Both the position numbers and the translations under genes were made by a program. A stretch of 64,000 bases of DNA from Pantoea eucalypti (lineage in GTDB: Bacteria > Pseudomonadota > Gammaproteobacteria > Enterobacterales > Enterobacteriaceae): NCBI RefSeq assembly GCF_009646115.1, contig NZ_CP045721.1, forward strand, positions 310,001 through 374,000, given 5' to 3'. Position 1 is the first letter of the stretch. Each line of letters starts with the position of its first letter. Shown in pieces: positions 8,235 to 15,844 of the stretch. Below the pieces are notes generated by a model. The model was not told the DNA's origin. It was given only the letters and a program-made list of their open reading frames with translations, and ran no database searches.

Positions 8235-8926
8235 CACAGTGTCTCCCCCTCGTGCAGCATGCCTGCGATTTGAAGCGATTTCTCTAACCAGGGTGCGCGC
8301 AGGTCGCCATCACGAATGGCTGCAATGCGGCCGGTCTCAAAATCCAGTTTTTTCTGTGCCAGTTCGAGCAGCTCGGGAACGGCTTCACGCGGCAGAACCA
8401 CGACGCCATCAATATCACCAATGACAAGATCGCCTGGCTGAATGGCTGCGCCCGCCACAGAAACAGGGAAGTTAACGCGTCCCGCAACAGATTTAGTCGG
8501 GCCGCAGGGATTCAAGCCTGCAGAGAAAACCGGGAATCCGTTTGCGCTCAGTGAATCGGCATCACGCACCGCACCATCAATAATGATTCCGGCGATACCA
8601 GAAGCTTCAGCCTGAGTGGACATAATTTCCCCGATTAAGGCACAGCTGATATCGCCTTTGCCATCGACAACAATCACATCACCTGGCTGAGCAATTGCCA
8701 GTGCGGCGTGAATGGCGAGGTTATCGCCTGGCCTGACTTCAACGGTAATTGCCGGTCCGGCGACTTTCATCGTCGGGGAGACAGGTTTAACGCGACCATG
8801 CAGCGTTCCACGTCGTCCGGCAACATCAGCGAGTATCGCTGCCTGATACTGCGCAGCCTGTTTTACGAGCTCTGGCGCGACACGGACAATATCGCGATTG
8901 ATAAAGGTATTCTCTGCATTAGGCAT
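8234..8926 (-). CDS. RraA-family protein (oxoacid aldolase-type)
   Basis: This 230-residue protein has the RraA/HMG aldolase fold signature: G-D-V-I-V-V-D-G then G-E-I-M--A-A, the I-I-D-G-A-V-R-D motif with the Arg-Asp pair that binds substrate and metal, and a late G-D-x-x-G-V-V-V-L-P motif. Many such proteins are mis-named as methyltransferases. Catabolic members are class II aldolases for 4-hydroxy-4-methyl/carboxy-2-oxoglutarate. RNase E inhibitor RraA proper is shorter (about 160 residues), so the aldolase type fits better. It is the first gene of an operon with a hydroxyacid dehydrogenase. Confidence 0.8.
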   Translation of the reverse strand: MPNAENTFINRDIVRVAPELVKQAAQYQAAILADVAGRRGTLHGRVKPVSPTMKVAGPAITVEVRPGDNLAIHAALAIAQPGDVIVVDGKGDISCALIGEIMSTQAEASGIAGIIIDGAVRDADSLSANGFPVFSAGLNPCGPTKSVAGRVNFPVSVAGAAIQPGDLVIGDIDGVVVLPREAVPELLELAQKKLDFETGRIAAIRDGDLRAPWLEKSLQIAGMLHEGETL

Positions 8927-8961
8927 AAATCATTCCTCGTTTGTTTTACCAGGTGCAATCA

Positions 8962-9056
8962 AGTTGTACAATATAAAACAACTATATCTATGTTAATTCC
9001 GATCGCACCAGTGTTAAGCGTTCATTTGTGATGTAAATACGATGTGAATCACAAAT
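8962..9056. promoter_or_regulatory. divergent control region with two inverted repeats
   Basis: Between the RraA-type gene and the IclR gene lie AGTTGT-N10-ACAACT (8962-8983) and ATTTGTGA-N17-TCACAAAT (9024-9031 and 9049-9056). Both are candidate operators for the IclR protein; the second also contains TGTGA half-sites that CRP could use. No promoter could be assigned with certainty. Confidence 0.45.
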
Positions 9057-9099
9057 TGCGCGGTAAACTGCCTGCCGTCGCACACAGGAGGACGTACCG

Positions 9100-9810
9100 A
9101 TGGGGAATGAAGGCGTAATTGCCGTAGAAAAAGCGCTGGCGCTGCTGGATTGTTTCAAACCTGGCGAGGAGTCGCTGACGCTTACCGCCCTGGCGCAGCT
9201 GTCGGGCTACCATAAAACGACGGTTTATCGCCTGATGAACTCACTTGAGCGCATGAACTATGTGATTCGCCGCGACAATGGCGTTTACACTCTGGGGCCC
9301 AGACTGCTTTATCTGGGCAAGCTCTATGAGCAGTCCTTCCATCTGGCGAGTATTGTTCAGCCTGAACTGCATGCACTGGCGACCGCGACGGGCGAAAGTG
9401 CCTCATGGTATGTGATGGAAAATGAGCAACGACTCTGCCTTTTCAGAGCCGAGCCGTCGGAAGGTTTACGCGAAACGCGCCTGCCGGGCACCTTTCTGCC
9501 GCTGGATAATTCTGCTATCGGACAGGTGCTTCGCTACTGGGGTCTGAATGAACCTCTGTTTGACACTGCGCCTATGCTTCCCCTGTTCACGTCAGGTATA
9601 CGCGATCCGCATATCGCGGCGTTCTCAGTACCGGTGTTTGGCGAAGGTGACAAACTGATTGCGGCGCTGGCACTGACCGGGCCCGCATCACGCCTGACGC
9701 AGACAACGTGTGACGGAGGATTGGGTAAACTGATGAAAGAGGTGGCCAGCAGGCTTTCGATTAAATCAGGCGCGCACAAAGTGATGTGCGATAACTTTTA
9801 TAAAATTTAG
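9100..9810 (+). CDS. IclR family transcriptional regulator
   Basis: The 236-residue protein has an N-terminal winged helix (residues about 8-65, with L-T-A-L-A-Q-L-S-G-Y-H-K-T-T-V-Y-R-L as the recognition region) and an IclR effector domain after it. The start follows a strong AGGAGG site. IclR proteins respond to small organic acids and usually control the adjacent catabolic operon, here the divergent RraA-family/dehydrogenase genes 173 bp away. The effector is unknown. Confidence 0.9.
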   Translation: MGNEGVIAVEKALALLDCFKPGEESLTLTALAQLSGYHKTTVYRLMNSLERMNYVIRRDNGVYTLGPRLLYLGKLYEQSFHLASIVQPELHALATATGESASWYVMENEQRLCLFRAEPSEGLRETRLPGTFLPLDNSAIGQVLRYWGLNEPLFDTAPMLPLFTSGIRDPHIAAFSVPVFGEGDKLIAALALTGPASRLTQTTCDGGLGKLMKEVASRLSIKSGAHKVMCDNFYKI

Positions 9811-9831
9811 CGGTCAGCTTAACCCGCCTGC

Positions 9832-9881
9832 AGCGAGGCTTTTATACACGGATTTAACCTACCGGCGTTAAAAGCCTCGCT
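9832..9881. terminator. 13-bp-arm inverted repeat after IclR gene
   Basis: AGCGAGGCTTTTA (9832-9844) is perfectly repeated in inverse as TAAAAGCCTCGCT (9869-9881) with a 24-nt loop, 22 nt after the stop. It likely ends transcription; the loop is longer than usual. Confidence 0.6.
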
Positions 9882-9914
9882 CTTCTCATGAAAAAATCCC
9901 CACTTCCCCACCTC

Positions 9915-9951
9915 AACATGAATTTCCTTCATGTTCGTTGAAATTTAATCA
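9915..9951 (+). promoter_or_regulatory. tandem MetR-type boxes before mesX
   Basis: AACATGAA-N5-TTCATGTT at 9915-9935 is a perfect 8-bp-arm palindrome that contains the MetR consensus TGAA-N5-TTCA (9919-9931). A second copy with one mismatch, TGAA-N5-ATCA, starts 20 bp later (9939-9951). In enterobacteria MetR with homocysteine activates metE from two such sites. The position, about 140-175 nt before mesX, suits activation of the methionine synthase operon. Confidence 0.72.
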
Positions 9952-10091
9952 CTTTTTTTCAACCCGGCGTTGAGGCATAAAGTAAGAATTGTTAATAACT
10001 TTGAGTCATATGAATGCTTGTAAAGGGATAGCAACGCTGGATAAACCCTTAAAACAACCATTCATCTCAGCGACCAGGATACCCGATAGCG

Positions 10092-11072
10092 ATGAACAAT
10101 TTAGCCTTTACCCTCAAGCGCATTCGTTTCGACGAAAACTATAATCCTTCGAAAAATACGCGGGCGACGACTAACTTCGCTAATTTAGCGCGCGGCGAAA
10201 AACGTCAGGAAAATCTGCACAACGCCCTGGCGATGATCGACAATCGTTTTAACGCGCTGGCGCACTGGGACAATCCTAAAAGCGATCGCTATTCTGTTGA
10301 ACTTGAGATTATTTCTGCTGAGCTGAATCTTCGCCCGGAAAGTTCCGACGAGCTGTTCCCGGCGATTGAAATTCTTAAAACGCACATCGTGGATCATCAA
10401 ACCGGTCAGCGCATTGAAGGGATTGTCGGCAATAACTTCTCATCCTATGTGCGTGATTATGATTTCAGTGTCGTGCTTGCAGAGCACAATAAAGGCCAGT
10501 CAGAATTCAGTCTGCCGGATGATTTTGGTCAGCTGCACGGCAATATTTTTAAAAGCTTTGTCAACTCAGCGGCCTATAAAGAGAGCTTCAGTAAATCGCC
10601 GGTTATCTGCCTGAGCGTGTCGAGCAAAAACACCTACGTGCGCAACGGTAACCATCATCCGGTACTGGGCATCGAATATCAGCAGGATGCGCCTTCCCTG
10701 ACTGACGTTTACTTCGGAAAAATGGGTCTGAAAGTGCGCTTCTTCATGCCGCAGGGCAGTGTTGCGCCGCTGGCCTTCTACTTCCATGGTGACCTGCTTA
10801 GCGATTACACCAATCTTGAGCTGATCAGCACCATCAGTACGATGGAAACGTTCCAGAAAATCTATCGCCCGGAAATTTATAACGCCAATTCTGCAGCCGG
10901 ACAGTGCTATCAGCCCACGCTGCAGCATCAGGATTATTCATTAACCCGCATTGTTTACGATCGCGAAGAGCGCAGCCGACTGGCCGTCGAGCAGGGCAGG
11001 TTTACTGAGGCGCATTTCATCAAGCCTAATCAGACACTTCTTGCACAATGGTCTGCTGAATTCGTTCTTTGA
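10092..11072 (+). CDS. mesX: MesX, partner protein of MesD methionine synthase (DUF1852)
   Basis: This 326-residue protein belongs to DUF1852; recognition rests on overall likeness and on the gene next to it. DUF1852 proteins are encoded beside a short MetE-like protein and are required with it for methionine synthesis that does not use methyl-tetrahydrofolate (MesX-MesD system, an oxygen-using route). No signal peptide or membrane segment is seen, so it acts in the cytoplasm. The mesD gene follows after 27 nt, and the two MetR-type boxes upstream suggest control by homocysteine. Its own chemistry is not known from the sequence. Confidence 0.82.
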   Translation: MNNLAFTLKRIRFDENYNPSKNTRATTNFANLARGEKRQENLHNALAMIDNRFNALAHWDNPKSDRYSVELEIISAELNLRPESSDELFPAIEILKTHIVDHQTGQRIEGIVGNNFSSYVRDYDFSVVLAEHNKGQSEFSLPDDFGQLHGNIFKSFVNSAAYKESFSKSPVICLSVSSKNTYVRNGNHHPVLGIEYQQDAPSLTDVYFGKMGLKVRFFMPQGSVAPLAFYFHGDLLSDYTNLELISTISTMETFQKIYRPEIYNANSAAGQCYQPTLQHQDYSLTRIVYDREERSRLAVEQGRFTEAHFIKPNQTLLAQWSAEFVL

Positions 11073-11099
11073 TTAATTAAAACCAGAAGGTCACCTGCT

Positions 11100-12131
11100 A
11101 TGAAAACCTTATTACCGACATCCACCGCGGGCAGCCTGCCTAAACCTTCATGGATTGCGCAGCCAGAGGTGCTCTGGTCACCCTGGAAATTGCAGGATGA
11201 TGAGTTAGTTGACGGCAAAAGAGATGCGCTGCGTCTGTGTCTGGACGATCAGGTTCGTGCCGGTATTGATATCGTCAGTGATGGCGAGCAAACCCGTCAG
11301 CACTTCGTGACGACGTTTATTGAGCACCTCAGCGGTGTGGATTTTGAAAAGCGCGAAGTGGTCCGCATCCGTAATCGTTACGACGCGAGCGTCCCGACCG
11401 TGGTGGGTGAAGTCTCACGTCAGAAGCCTGTGTTTGTTGAAGATGCGAAAATCCTGCGCAAACTGACCGATCGTCCTATTAAGTGGGCGTTGCCGGGGCC
11501 GATGACGATGATCGATACCCTGTATGACAATCACTACAAAAGTCGTGAAAAGCTGGCCTGGGAATTCGCAAAAATCCTGAATCAGGAAGCCAAAGAGTTA
11601 GAAGCAGCAGGCGTGGATATCATTCAGTTTGATGAGCCTGCGTTTAACGTCTTCTTCGATGAGGTGAATGACTGGGGTATTGCTGCGTTAGAGCGTGCCA
11701 TCGAAGGTCTGAAATGCGAAACCGCCGTTCATATCTGTTATGGCTACGGCATTAAGGCGAATACCGACTGGAAGAAAACGCTGGGTACAGAGTGGCGTCA
11801 GTATGAAGAGGTATTCCCAAAACTTCAGCGTTCGGCTATCGATATCGTTTCACTGGAGTGTCAGAACTCGCGCGTTCCGATGGACCTGATCGAGCTGATT
11901 CGCGGTAAAAAAGTCATGGTCGGTGCTATCGACGTGGCAACCCATGAAATTGAGACACCTGAAGCAGTGGCAAACACGCTGCGCAAGGCGCTGCAGTTTG
12001 TGGATGCTGAAAATCTCTATCCTTCTACCAACTGCGGCATGATCCCGCTGCCGCGTCAGGTGGCCAATGGCAAACTGCATGCGTTGAGTGCCGGCGCAGA
12101 GATTGTCCGCAGAGAGATTCTGGGAAAATAA
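11100..12131 (+). CDS. mesD: MesD core methionine synthase (MetE catalytic-domain family)
   Basis: This 343-residue protein corresponds to the C-terminal zinc domain of cobalamin-independent methionine synthase and lacks the N-terminal folate-handling half of MetE (about 750 residues). The zinc ligands are visible: H211 and C213 in H-I-C, E253 in L-E-C, and C312 in T-N-C-G-M. F-D-E-P at 177-180 is the homocysteine-binding loop region. With DUF1852 upstream it is the MesD type of folate-independent methionine synthase, whose methyl donor is not settled. It starts behind AGAAGG. Confidence 0.85.
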   Translation: MKTLLPTSTAGSLPKPSWIAQPEVLWSPWKLQDDELVDGKRDALRLCLDDQVRAGIDIVSDGEQTRQHFVTTFIEHLSGVDFEKREVVRIRNRYDASVPTVVGEVSRQKPVFVEDAKILRKLTDRPIKWALPGPMTMIDTLYDNHYKSREKLAWEFAKILNQEAKELEAAGVDIIQFDEPAFNVFFDEVNDWGIAALERAIEGLKCETAVHICYGYGIKANTDWKKTLGTEWRQYEEVFPKLQRSAIDIVSLECQNSRVPMDLIELIRGKKVMVGAIDVATHEIETPEAVANTLRKALQFVDAENLYPSTNCGMIPLPRQVANGKLHALSAGAEIVRREILGK

Positions 12132-12147
12132 ACTTTTCCTGAGCAGG

Positions 12148-12196
12148 CTCAGTCCGGCTGGCGATTCGCTAGTGAGAAACCAAAAGCCGGACTGAG
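12148..12196. terminator. 12-bp-arm hairpin after mesD
   Basis: CTCAGTCCGGCT (12148-12159) pairs perfectly with AGCCGGACTGAG (12185-12196) across a 25-nt loop, 17 nt after the mesD stop. No T-run follows, so it may be a processing or stabilising hairpin rather than a classic terminator. Confidence 0.5.
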
Positions 12197-12401
12197 TAGT
12201 ATTCCCTGTGCTGGGAGTGGGTTTGCACAGGGATACGTGTCAGCATTAAAATTACGCTACTACCTATCTTCTGCACCTTCTCTTTTCCCGCCAGCCTCAT
12301 CGTTAAAATATCTTCTGCCCTGATCCCTTACTCATATCGTCATGTTATATCTGTTGTTAAAGCTGATATTGTCAGTCAATCATCAGGTAAAAGGATCGAA
12401 G

Positions 12402-12540
12402 ATGAATACAATATTTGAGTGGCGCCATAACCATTATCTGATCAGTACCGACAAGAAAAAAATCAGACCAAAAGGCTAACCGGGAGAACTATATCTGGAC
12501 GATGACGCGGCCTGATATCTATGCCGGGAATAATCGTTAA
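12402..12540 (+). pseudogene. remnant of a GNAT acetyltransferase gene
   Basis: An ATG with AGGATCG upstream opens 25 codons (M-N-T-I-F-E-W-R-H then Y-L-I-S-T-D-K) that resemble the usual N-terminus of enterobacterial GNAT proteins, and then reads a stop at 12477-12479. Shortly after, another frame gives W-T-M-T-R-P-D-I-Y, resembling the usual C-terminal end of the same family, to a stop at 12540. The middle, with the acetyl-CoA site, is missing. The best reading is an internally deleted, frameshifted gene; this rests on motif memory only. Confidence 0.45.
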
Positions 12541-12626
12541 ATAACCACGGCTAAACAGCGATAATCCGTTCAGATACAGCGCGGTGTAAATCCATCATCA
12601 AGCATGGATGTCTGCCAATAAACGGA

Positions 12627-13205
12627 TCAGACTGGCCGCAGGACGATCACAGCGTATCGACACGCCTTGCTGGTGCTATTTCTGAAGACACAATCAGCTG
12701 GATCGCCCAGTTCCAGACAGTCGCCAGACGCCATTTCATACGTGCTGGAGCCGGCTTCGAAGGTCAATGACCCTTCCAGTACCCATATAAGCTGACGTCT
12801 CGAAATATACGAGATAGCGGGCATCGGCACAGCGGTATTGGCGGGCAGTTCGACACTGACCAGATCGACCGGCATCTCACCCGGTGAAACGTGCCGACGC
12901 AAATAGCCGGTTTCAGGATCCTGCCATACCGGCTGATTTTCGTGCCTGACCAGCGTTCCTGTCTGAACTTCGGTCTGGGCCAGAAGCTGCGAGATGCTCA
13001 TGTCAAAAGAGCCCGAAAGCCGCGCTAACAGCACTGCCGTCGGGCTGCTCTCTCCACGCTCAATTTTGTGGATCATCGCCCGCGATACACCGGAGTGACC
13101 TGCAAGGTCAGTCAGTGACCAGCCGCGCTTTTCTCTTTCCTCTTTAACCTTTAATCCGATCCGGATATTCAGGCTATCTTCTTTACTGGACATTTCATCT
13201 AACAT
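12627..13205 (-). CDS. XRE-type regulator with C-terminal cupin sensor
   Basis: The 192-residue protein has an XRE helix-turn-helix at about residues 15-70 (G-W-S-L-T-D-L-A--S-G-V-S-R-A-M-I-H-K-I-E-R-G region) and a cupin domain from about 110 to the end. Such regulators bind a small ligand in the cupin and usually repress a neighbour. The divergent PAT-like acetyltransferase 63 bp away is the likely target, a gene pair often seen in proteobacteria. The intergenic region contains TTGT-GT-ACAA. Confidence 0.88.
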   Translation of the reverse strand: MLDEMSSKEDSLNIRIGLKVKEEREKRGWSLTDLAGHSGVSRAMIHKIERGESSPTAVLLARLSGSFDMSISQLLAQTEVQTGTLVRHENQPVWQDPETGYLRRHVSPGEMPVDLVSVELPANTAVPMPAISYISRRQLIWVLEGSLTFEAGSSTYEMASGDCLELGDPADCVFRNSTSKACRYAVIVLRPV

Positions 13206-13268
13206 AATGGATAACTATCATTGTGTACAATTCATCTACTTTAGTGAATGGGCAAAGGGGTGTCTACC

Positions 13269-13778
13269 ATGATTATTCGTGCGGCTATTGAAAGTGATGC
13301 TGATGTGATTGCTGAGATTTATAACGATGCGGTGCTTAACACCACGGCTATCTGGAATGAAAGCAGGGTAGATGTCGCGAACCGCATCGCATGGATACAC
13401 AGTCGTCAGCAGGCGGGTTTTCCTGTGATAGTGGCAACGGACAACGATGAAAGCGTGCTGGGATATGCCTCATTCGGTGACTGGCGGCCCTGGGATGGAT
13501 ATCGCCACACCGTTGAACACTCTGTTTATGTTCATAATCACGCGCGGGGACAAGGCATAGGTGATGCCCTGATGCGGACGTTAATTCAGCTTGCCTGTAA
13601 GAGCAAAAAGCACGTGATGGTGGCGGGCATTGAATCGGAAAATGTAGCGTCAATCACACTGCATAAAAAGCTGGGCTTCACGGAGGCGGGCACCATGAAA
13701 GAAGTCGGCAATAAATTCGGGCGCTGGCTGGATCTGACATTTATGCAGTTGCGTCTGGATGACCGCAAACATCCATGA
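13269..13778 (+). CDS. phosphinothricin acetyltransferase-like GNAT
   Basis: This 169-residue protein shows the PAT family pattern: a start I-I-R-A-A-I-E-S-D-A, an early A-I-Y-N-D-A-V motif, R-G-Q-G-I-G for acetyl-CoA, and S-I-T-L-H-K-K-L-G-F at motif B. The start at 13269 is preceded by a GGGG site; an in-frame ATG at 13248 overlaps that site and is unlikely. Relatives acetylate methionine sulfone/sulfoximine or phosphinothricin. Control by the divergent XRE-cupin regulator is inferred. Confidence 0.86.
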   Translation: MIIRAAIESDADVIAEIYNDAVLNTTAIWNESRVDVANRIAWIHSRQQAGFPVIVATDNDESVLGYASFGDWRPWDGYRHTVEHSVYVHNHARGQGIGDALMRTLIQLACKSKKHVMVAGIESENVASITLHKKLGFTEAGTMKEVGNKFGRWLDLTFMQLRLDDRKHP

Positions 13779-13850
13779 CTATCACTGCCTGAACGTTAAC
13801 GCGCGCATGCGGTGGCGGACATCCTTTGGAGGCTGGACGACATCGTGTGA

Positions 13851-13867
13851 ATGAATTGTAAATTCAT
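13851..13867. promoter_or_regulatory. palindrome before LysE gene
   Basis: ATGAATT-GTA-AATTCAT is a perfect 7-bp-arm palindrome, with partly matching GTGT/ACAC further out. It lies 46 bp before the exporter start and could be an operator. Confidence 0.4.
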
Positions 13868-13912
13868 ACACCAGCCGATATAACAGACGGATAACCACGC
13901 ATCACCGAGGCA

Positions 13913-14548
13913 ATGATGGCGCTTTCACACGAGTTAGTCCTGATCTTCACCACCTATCTTGTCGCCACGGCCAGTCCCGGGCCGAGCAATATGGCCATAA
14001 TGGGCACGGCAATGAAAAAGGGCAGAGGTGCCGCACTGGCGCTGGCGGCGGGTGTCGTGAGTGGTTCAATGATCTGGGCGCTGCTTGCCGCCTGCGGTGT
14101 GCTGACCGTGCTGGCAACCTTCGCCCAGTTACTGATTGTGTTAAAAATCGGCGGTGGCTTGTATCTGCTCTGGCTGGCCTTTAAAGCGGGCAAATCAGCA
14201 TTACGTCGCACGGAAGCCAGTGACTTTACCGCCAGCGATGATCGTGTAGCTTATGGCAGGCTTTTCCGGCAGGGGATCCTGATGCATATCGGTAATCCTA
14301 AAGCGATTCTCACCTGGGTAGCCATTATGTCATTTGCACTGAAGCCAGAGGGGATGGCGTCAACGCTACCTATTGTTATCTGCGGCTGTGCGGCCATTTG
14401 TATGCTTGTCTTCGGTGGATATGCTCTGCTGTTCTCAACTGCCGTCATGAGCGCCTTTTACCGTCGGATTCGTCGGGAACTCGATGCGCTGTTAGCCTGC
14501 TGCTTTGGTCTGGCAGGGTTAAAACTGATATTCAGCCGCAACTCGTGA
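13913..14548 (+). CDS. LysE/RhtB family exporter
   Basis: The 211-residue membrane protein shows S-P-G-P-S-N in the first helix region, G-N-P-K-A-I in the middle and about six hydrophobic segments. A GAGG site lies before two adjacent ATGs (13913 and 13916), so the exact start is uncertain by one codon. It is a likely amino acid or analogue exporter. It follows the PAT-like acetyltransferase but is separated from it by 134 bp that contain a palindrome, so it is probably its own unit. It is distinct from the exporter at 1988-2614. Confidence 0.88.
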   Translation: MMALSHELVLIFTTYLVATASPGPSNMAIMGTAMKKGRGAALALAAGVVSGSMIWALLAACGVLTVLATFAQLLIVLKIGGGLYLLWLAFKAGKSALRRTEASDFTASDDRVAYGRLFRQGILMHIGNPKAILTWVAIMSFALKPEGMASTLPIVICGCAAICMLVFGGYALLFSTAVMSAFYRRIRRELDALLACCFGLAGLKLIFSRNS

Positions 14549-14637
14549 CCTTCAATGATGAGTGATAGAATTTTGCTTCTGGCTTAAAACCTGAAATGAT
14601 CGGGTAATTTCAGAATCCCCACTTACAAGGCAAAAAA

Positions 14638-15066
14638 ATGCAAGGCGCATGTCTCTGCGGAACCGTGACTTTTGAACTATCGATTACACCCAGGCACTTT
14701 TATCGGTGCCACTGTTCACTCTGCAGAAAGCAAAGCGGAACCGGCTACAATCTTGCAACGCTGGTGAATGAGACAGACTTTAGCTGGCTATCCGGTGAAA
14801 GCCAGCTCGCTTCCTGGCGTAAACCGACCGGTTATCGCAACGATTTTTGTTCCAGCTGTGGTTCGACCGTACCTAACGCGCTGCGTGACAGGCCTTATAT
14901 CTGGATCCCGGTGGGTTTACTCAATGAACCTGCCGATATGCAGTGCATCGGAGACTACTGTACCGATGACGCGATGCCCTGGGACACAACCCGTTCAGAG
15001 ACAAATCATGCCGGGCCTGTTGAGTCGCTGAATGCACTATTGGCGAGCTTAACGTTACTGGATTAA
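14638..15066 (+). CDS. GFA (glutathione-dependent formaldehyde-activating) family zinc protein
   Basis: The 142-residue protein carries the Zn-binding set of the GFA/CENP-V fold: C-L-C-G near the N-terminus, C-H-C-S-L-C-R-K at about residues 23-30, and a C-S-S-C-G motif near 78. Family members were first linked to S-hydroxymethylglutathione formation, but most have unknown substrates. It is a single gene that ends about 15 nt from the convergent P-loop gene. The ribosome site is AAGGC. Confidence 0.85.
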   Translation: MQGACLCGTVTFELSITPRHFYRCHCSLCRKQSGTGYNLATLVNETDFSWLSGESQLASWRKPTGYRNDFCSSCGSTVPNALRDRPYIWIPVGLLNEPADMQCIGDYCTDDAMPWDTTRSETNHAGPVESLNALLASLTLLD

Positions 15067-15081
15067 TAACAGCAGCCATGG

Positions 15082-15696
15082 TCAGTTATTCGTAAACGTT
15101 AAGCCCCAGTATTTCAGACAGGCATTCACATCAGTTGAAGAATGCAGCAGAAGCTTAGGCAGTCTGACATGGTCATAAAGTTTCTTATGGCGCTTTCTGT
15201 TCTTTGGGGCAGTAAGGATAATATATTTCAGCATATCCAGGGTTACATGCTCTTTGCGTATTCCGAGACCGCCAACTCGCGGCGTGAATGAGTAGCATCT
15301 GCGAATATACCGAAACAGCGCCACTGGCACTTTTACATCCAGAAGAATGAATCCGGTGGCGCGCGCGAGACGTTCTTCAATACATTTTGTGTAATTCCCA
15401 TCCATAACCCATTTTTCCTGACTCACCGCGGCAGCGTGCAAGCGGAGAAATTCAGCCGGTGCTCTTGGAATCCATTGGCTTCCCGGAAGATGGTGAAGTT
15501 GATCCAGATGAATGGCAGGTAATGCTGTTTTGTGGGAGATAGCGTCCGCTAAAGTCGATTTTCCGCTGTTCGACGGGCCCATAATACAAATGCGCGGTCC
15601 GAGCGCGTCTAAAGAAAGTAATGTGGTCACAATATTTTCCGGGATTATGCTGTCAGGAAAAAGATAAATGAGTACAGCTCTGATAGCCATCTGCAT
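15082..15696 (-). CDS. P-loop ATPase of the adenylate kinase-like (FlaR/topology modulation) group
   Basis: The 204-residue frame has a Walker A motif G-P-S-N-S-G-K-S-T at residues 40-48, the L-D-Q-L-H segment at about residues 61-65 typical of this group, the W-V-M-D-G-N-Y motif, and Arg-rich lid residues. Such small nucleotide kinases are often named DNA topology modulation protein; their substrates are unknown. Most relatives begin a few residues before the P-loop, so a GTG at 15630 preceded by GGAAA (182 residues) is a good alternative start. Confidence 0.72.
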   Translation of the reverse strand: MQMAIRAVLIYLFPDSIIPENIVTTLLSLDALGPRICIMGPSNSGKSTLADAISHKTALPAIHLDQLHHLPGSQWIPRAPAEFLRLHAAAVSQEKWVMDGNYTKCIEERLARATGFILLDVKVPVALFRYIRRCYSFTPRVGGLGIRKEHVTLDMLKYIILTAPKNRKRHKKLYDHVRLPKLLLHSSTDVNACLKYWGLTFTNN

Positions 15697-15778
15697 ACCG
15701 CAATGATGAGATTCAACGGGTAAAAAGCGTGTAAAAACGCCACCAACGGTAAAGGTCCGGGAACAAAAAGCACAGATT

Positions 15779-15802
15779 ACACATTTACAAATTTAAATGT
15801 GT
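15779..15802. promoter_or_regulatory. ArsR-type operator before the old yellow enzyme gene
   Basis: ACACATTTA-N6-TAAATGTGT is a perfect 9-bp-arm palindrome centred about 54 bp before the gene start, close to a TATAAT-like stretch. AT-rich palindromes of this kind are typical for ArsR-family repressors, and one is encoded just downstream of the reductase gene. Confidence 0.6.
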
Positions 15803-15844
15803 AAATATAATGGCGCCTCTTCACACATCAGAGGACTTTTTGTT

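Larger units (their letters stand above)
12132..12626. other. intergenic stretch with hairpin and gene remnant
   Basis: Almost 500 bp between mesD and the XRE-cupin gene. It holds a strong hairpin (12148-12196) and the remains of an acetyltransferase gene (12402-12540). No intact gene is seen. Confidence 0.55.

Noticed and set aside
8234..8926. Naming the RraA-type protein as RNase E inhibitor or menaquinone methyltransferase
   Set aside because: It is longer than RraA and has the aldolase-type metal motif; the methyltransferase name is a known mis-annotation.
9915..9951. MetJ boxes before mesX
   Set aside because: No AGACGTCT-like tandem was found; the repeats fit MetR instead.
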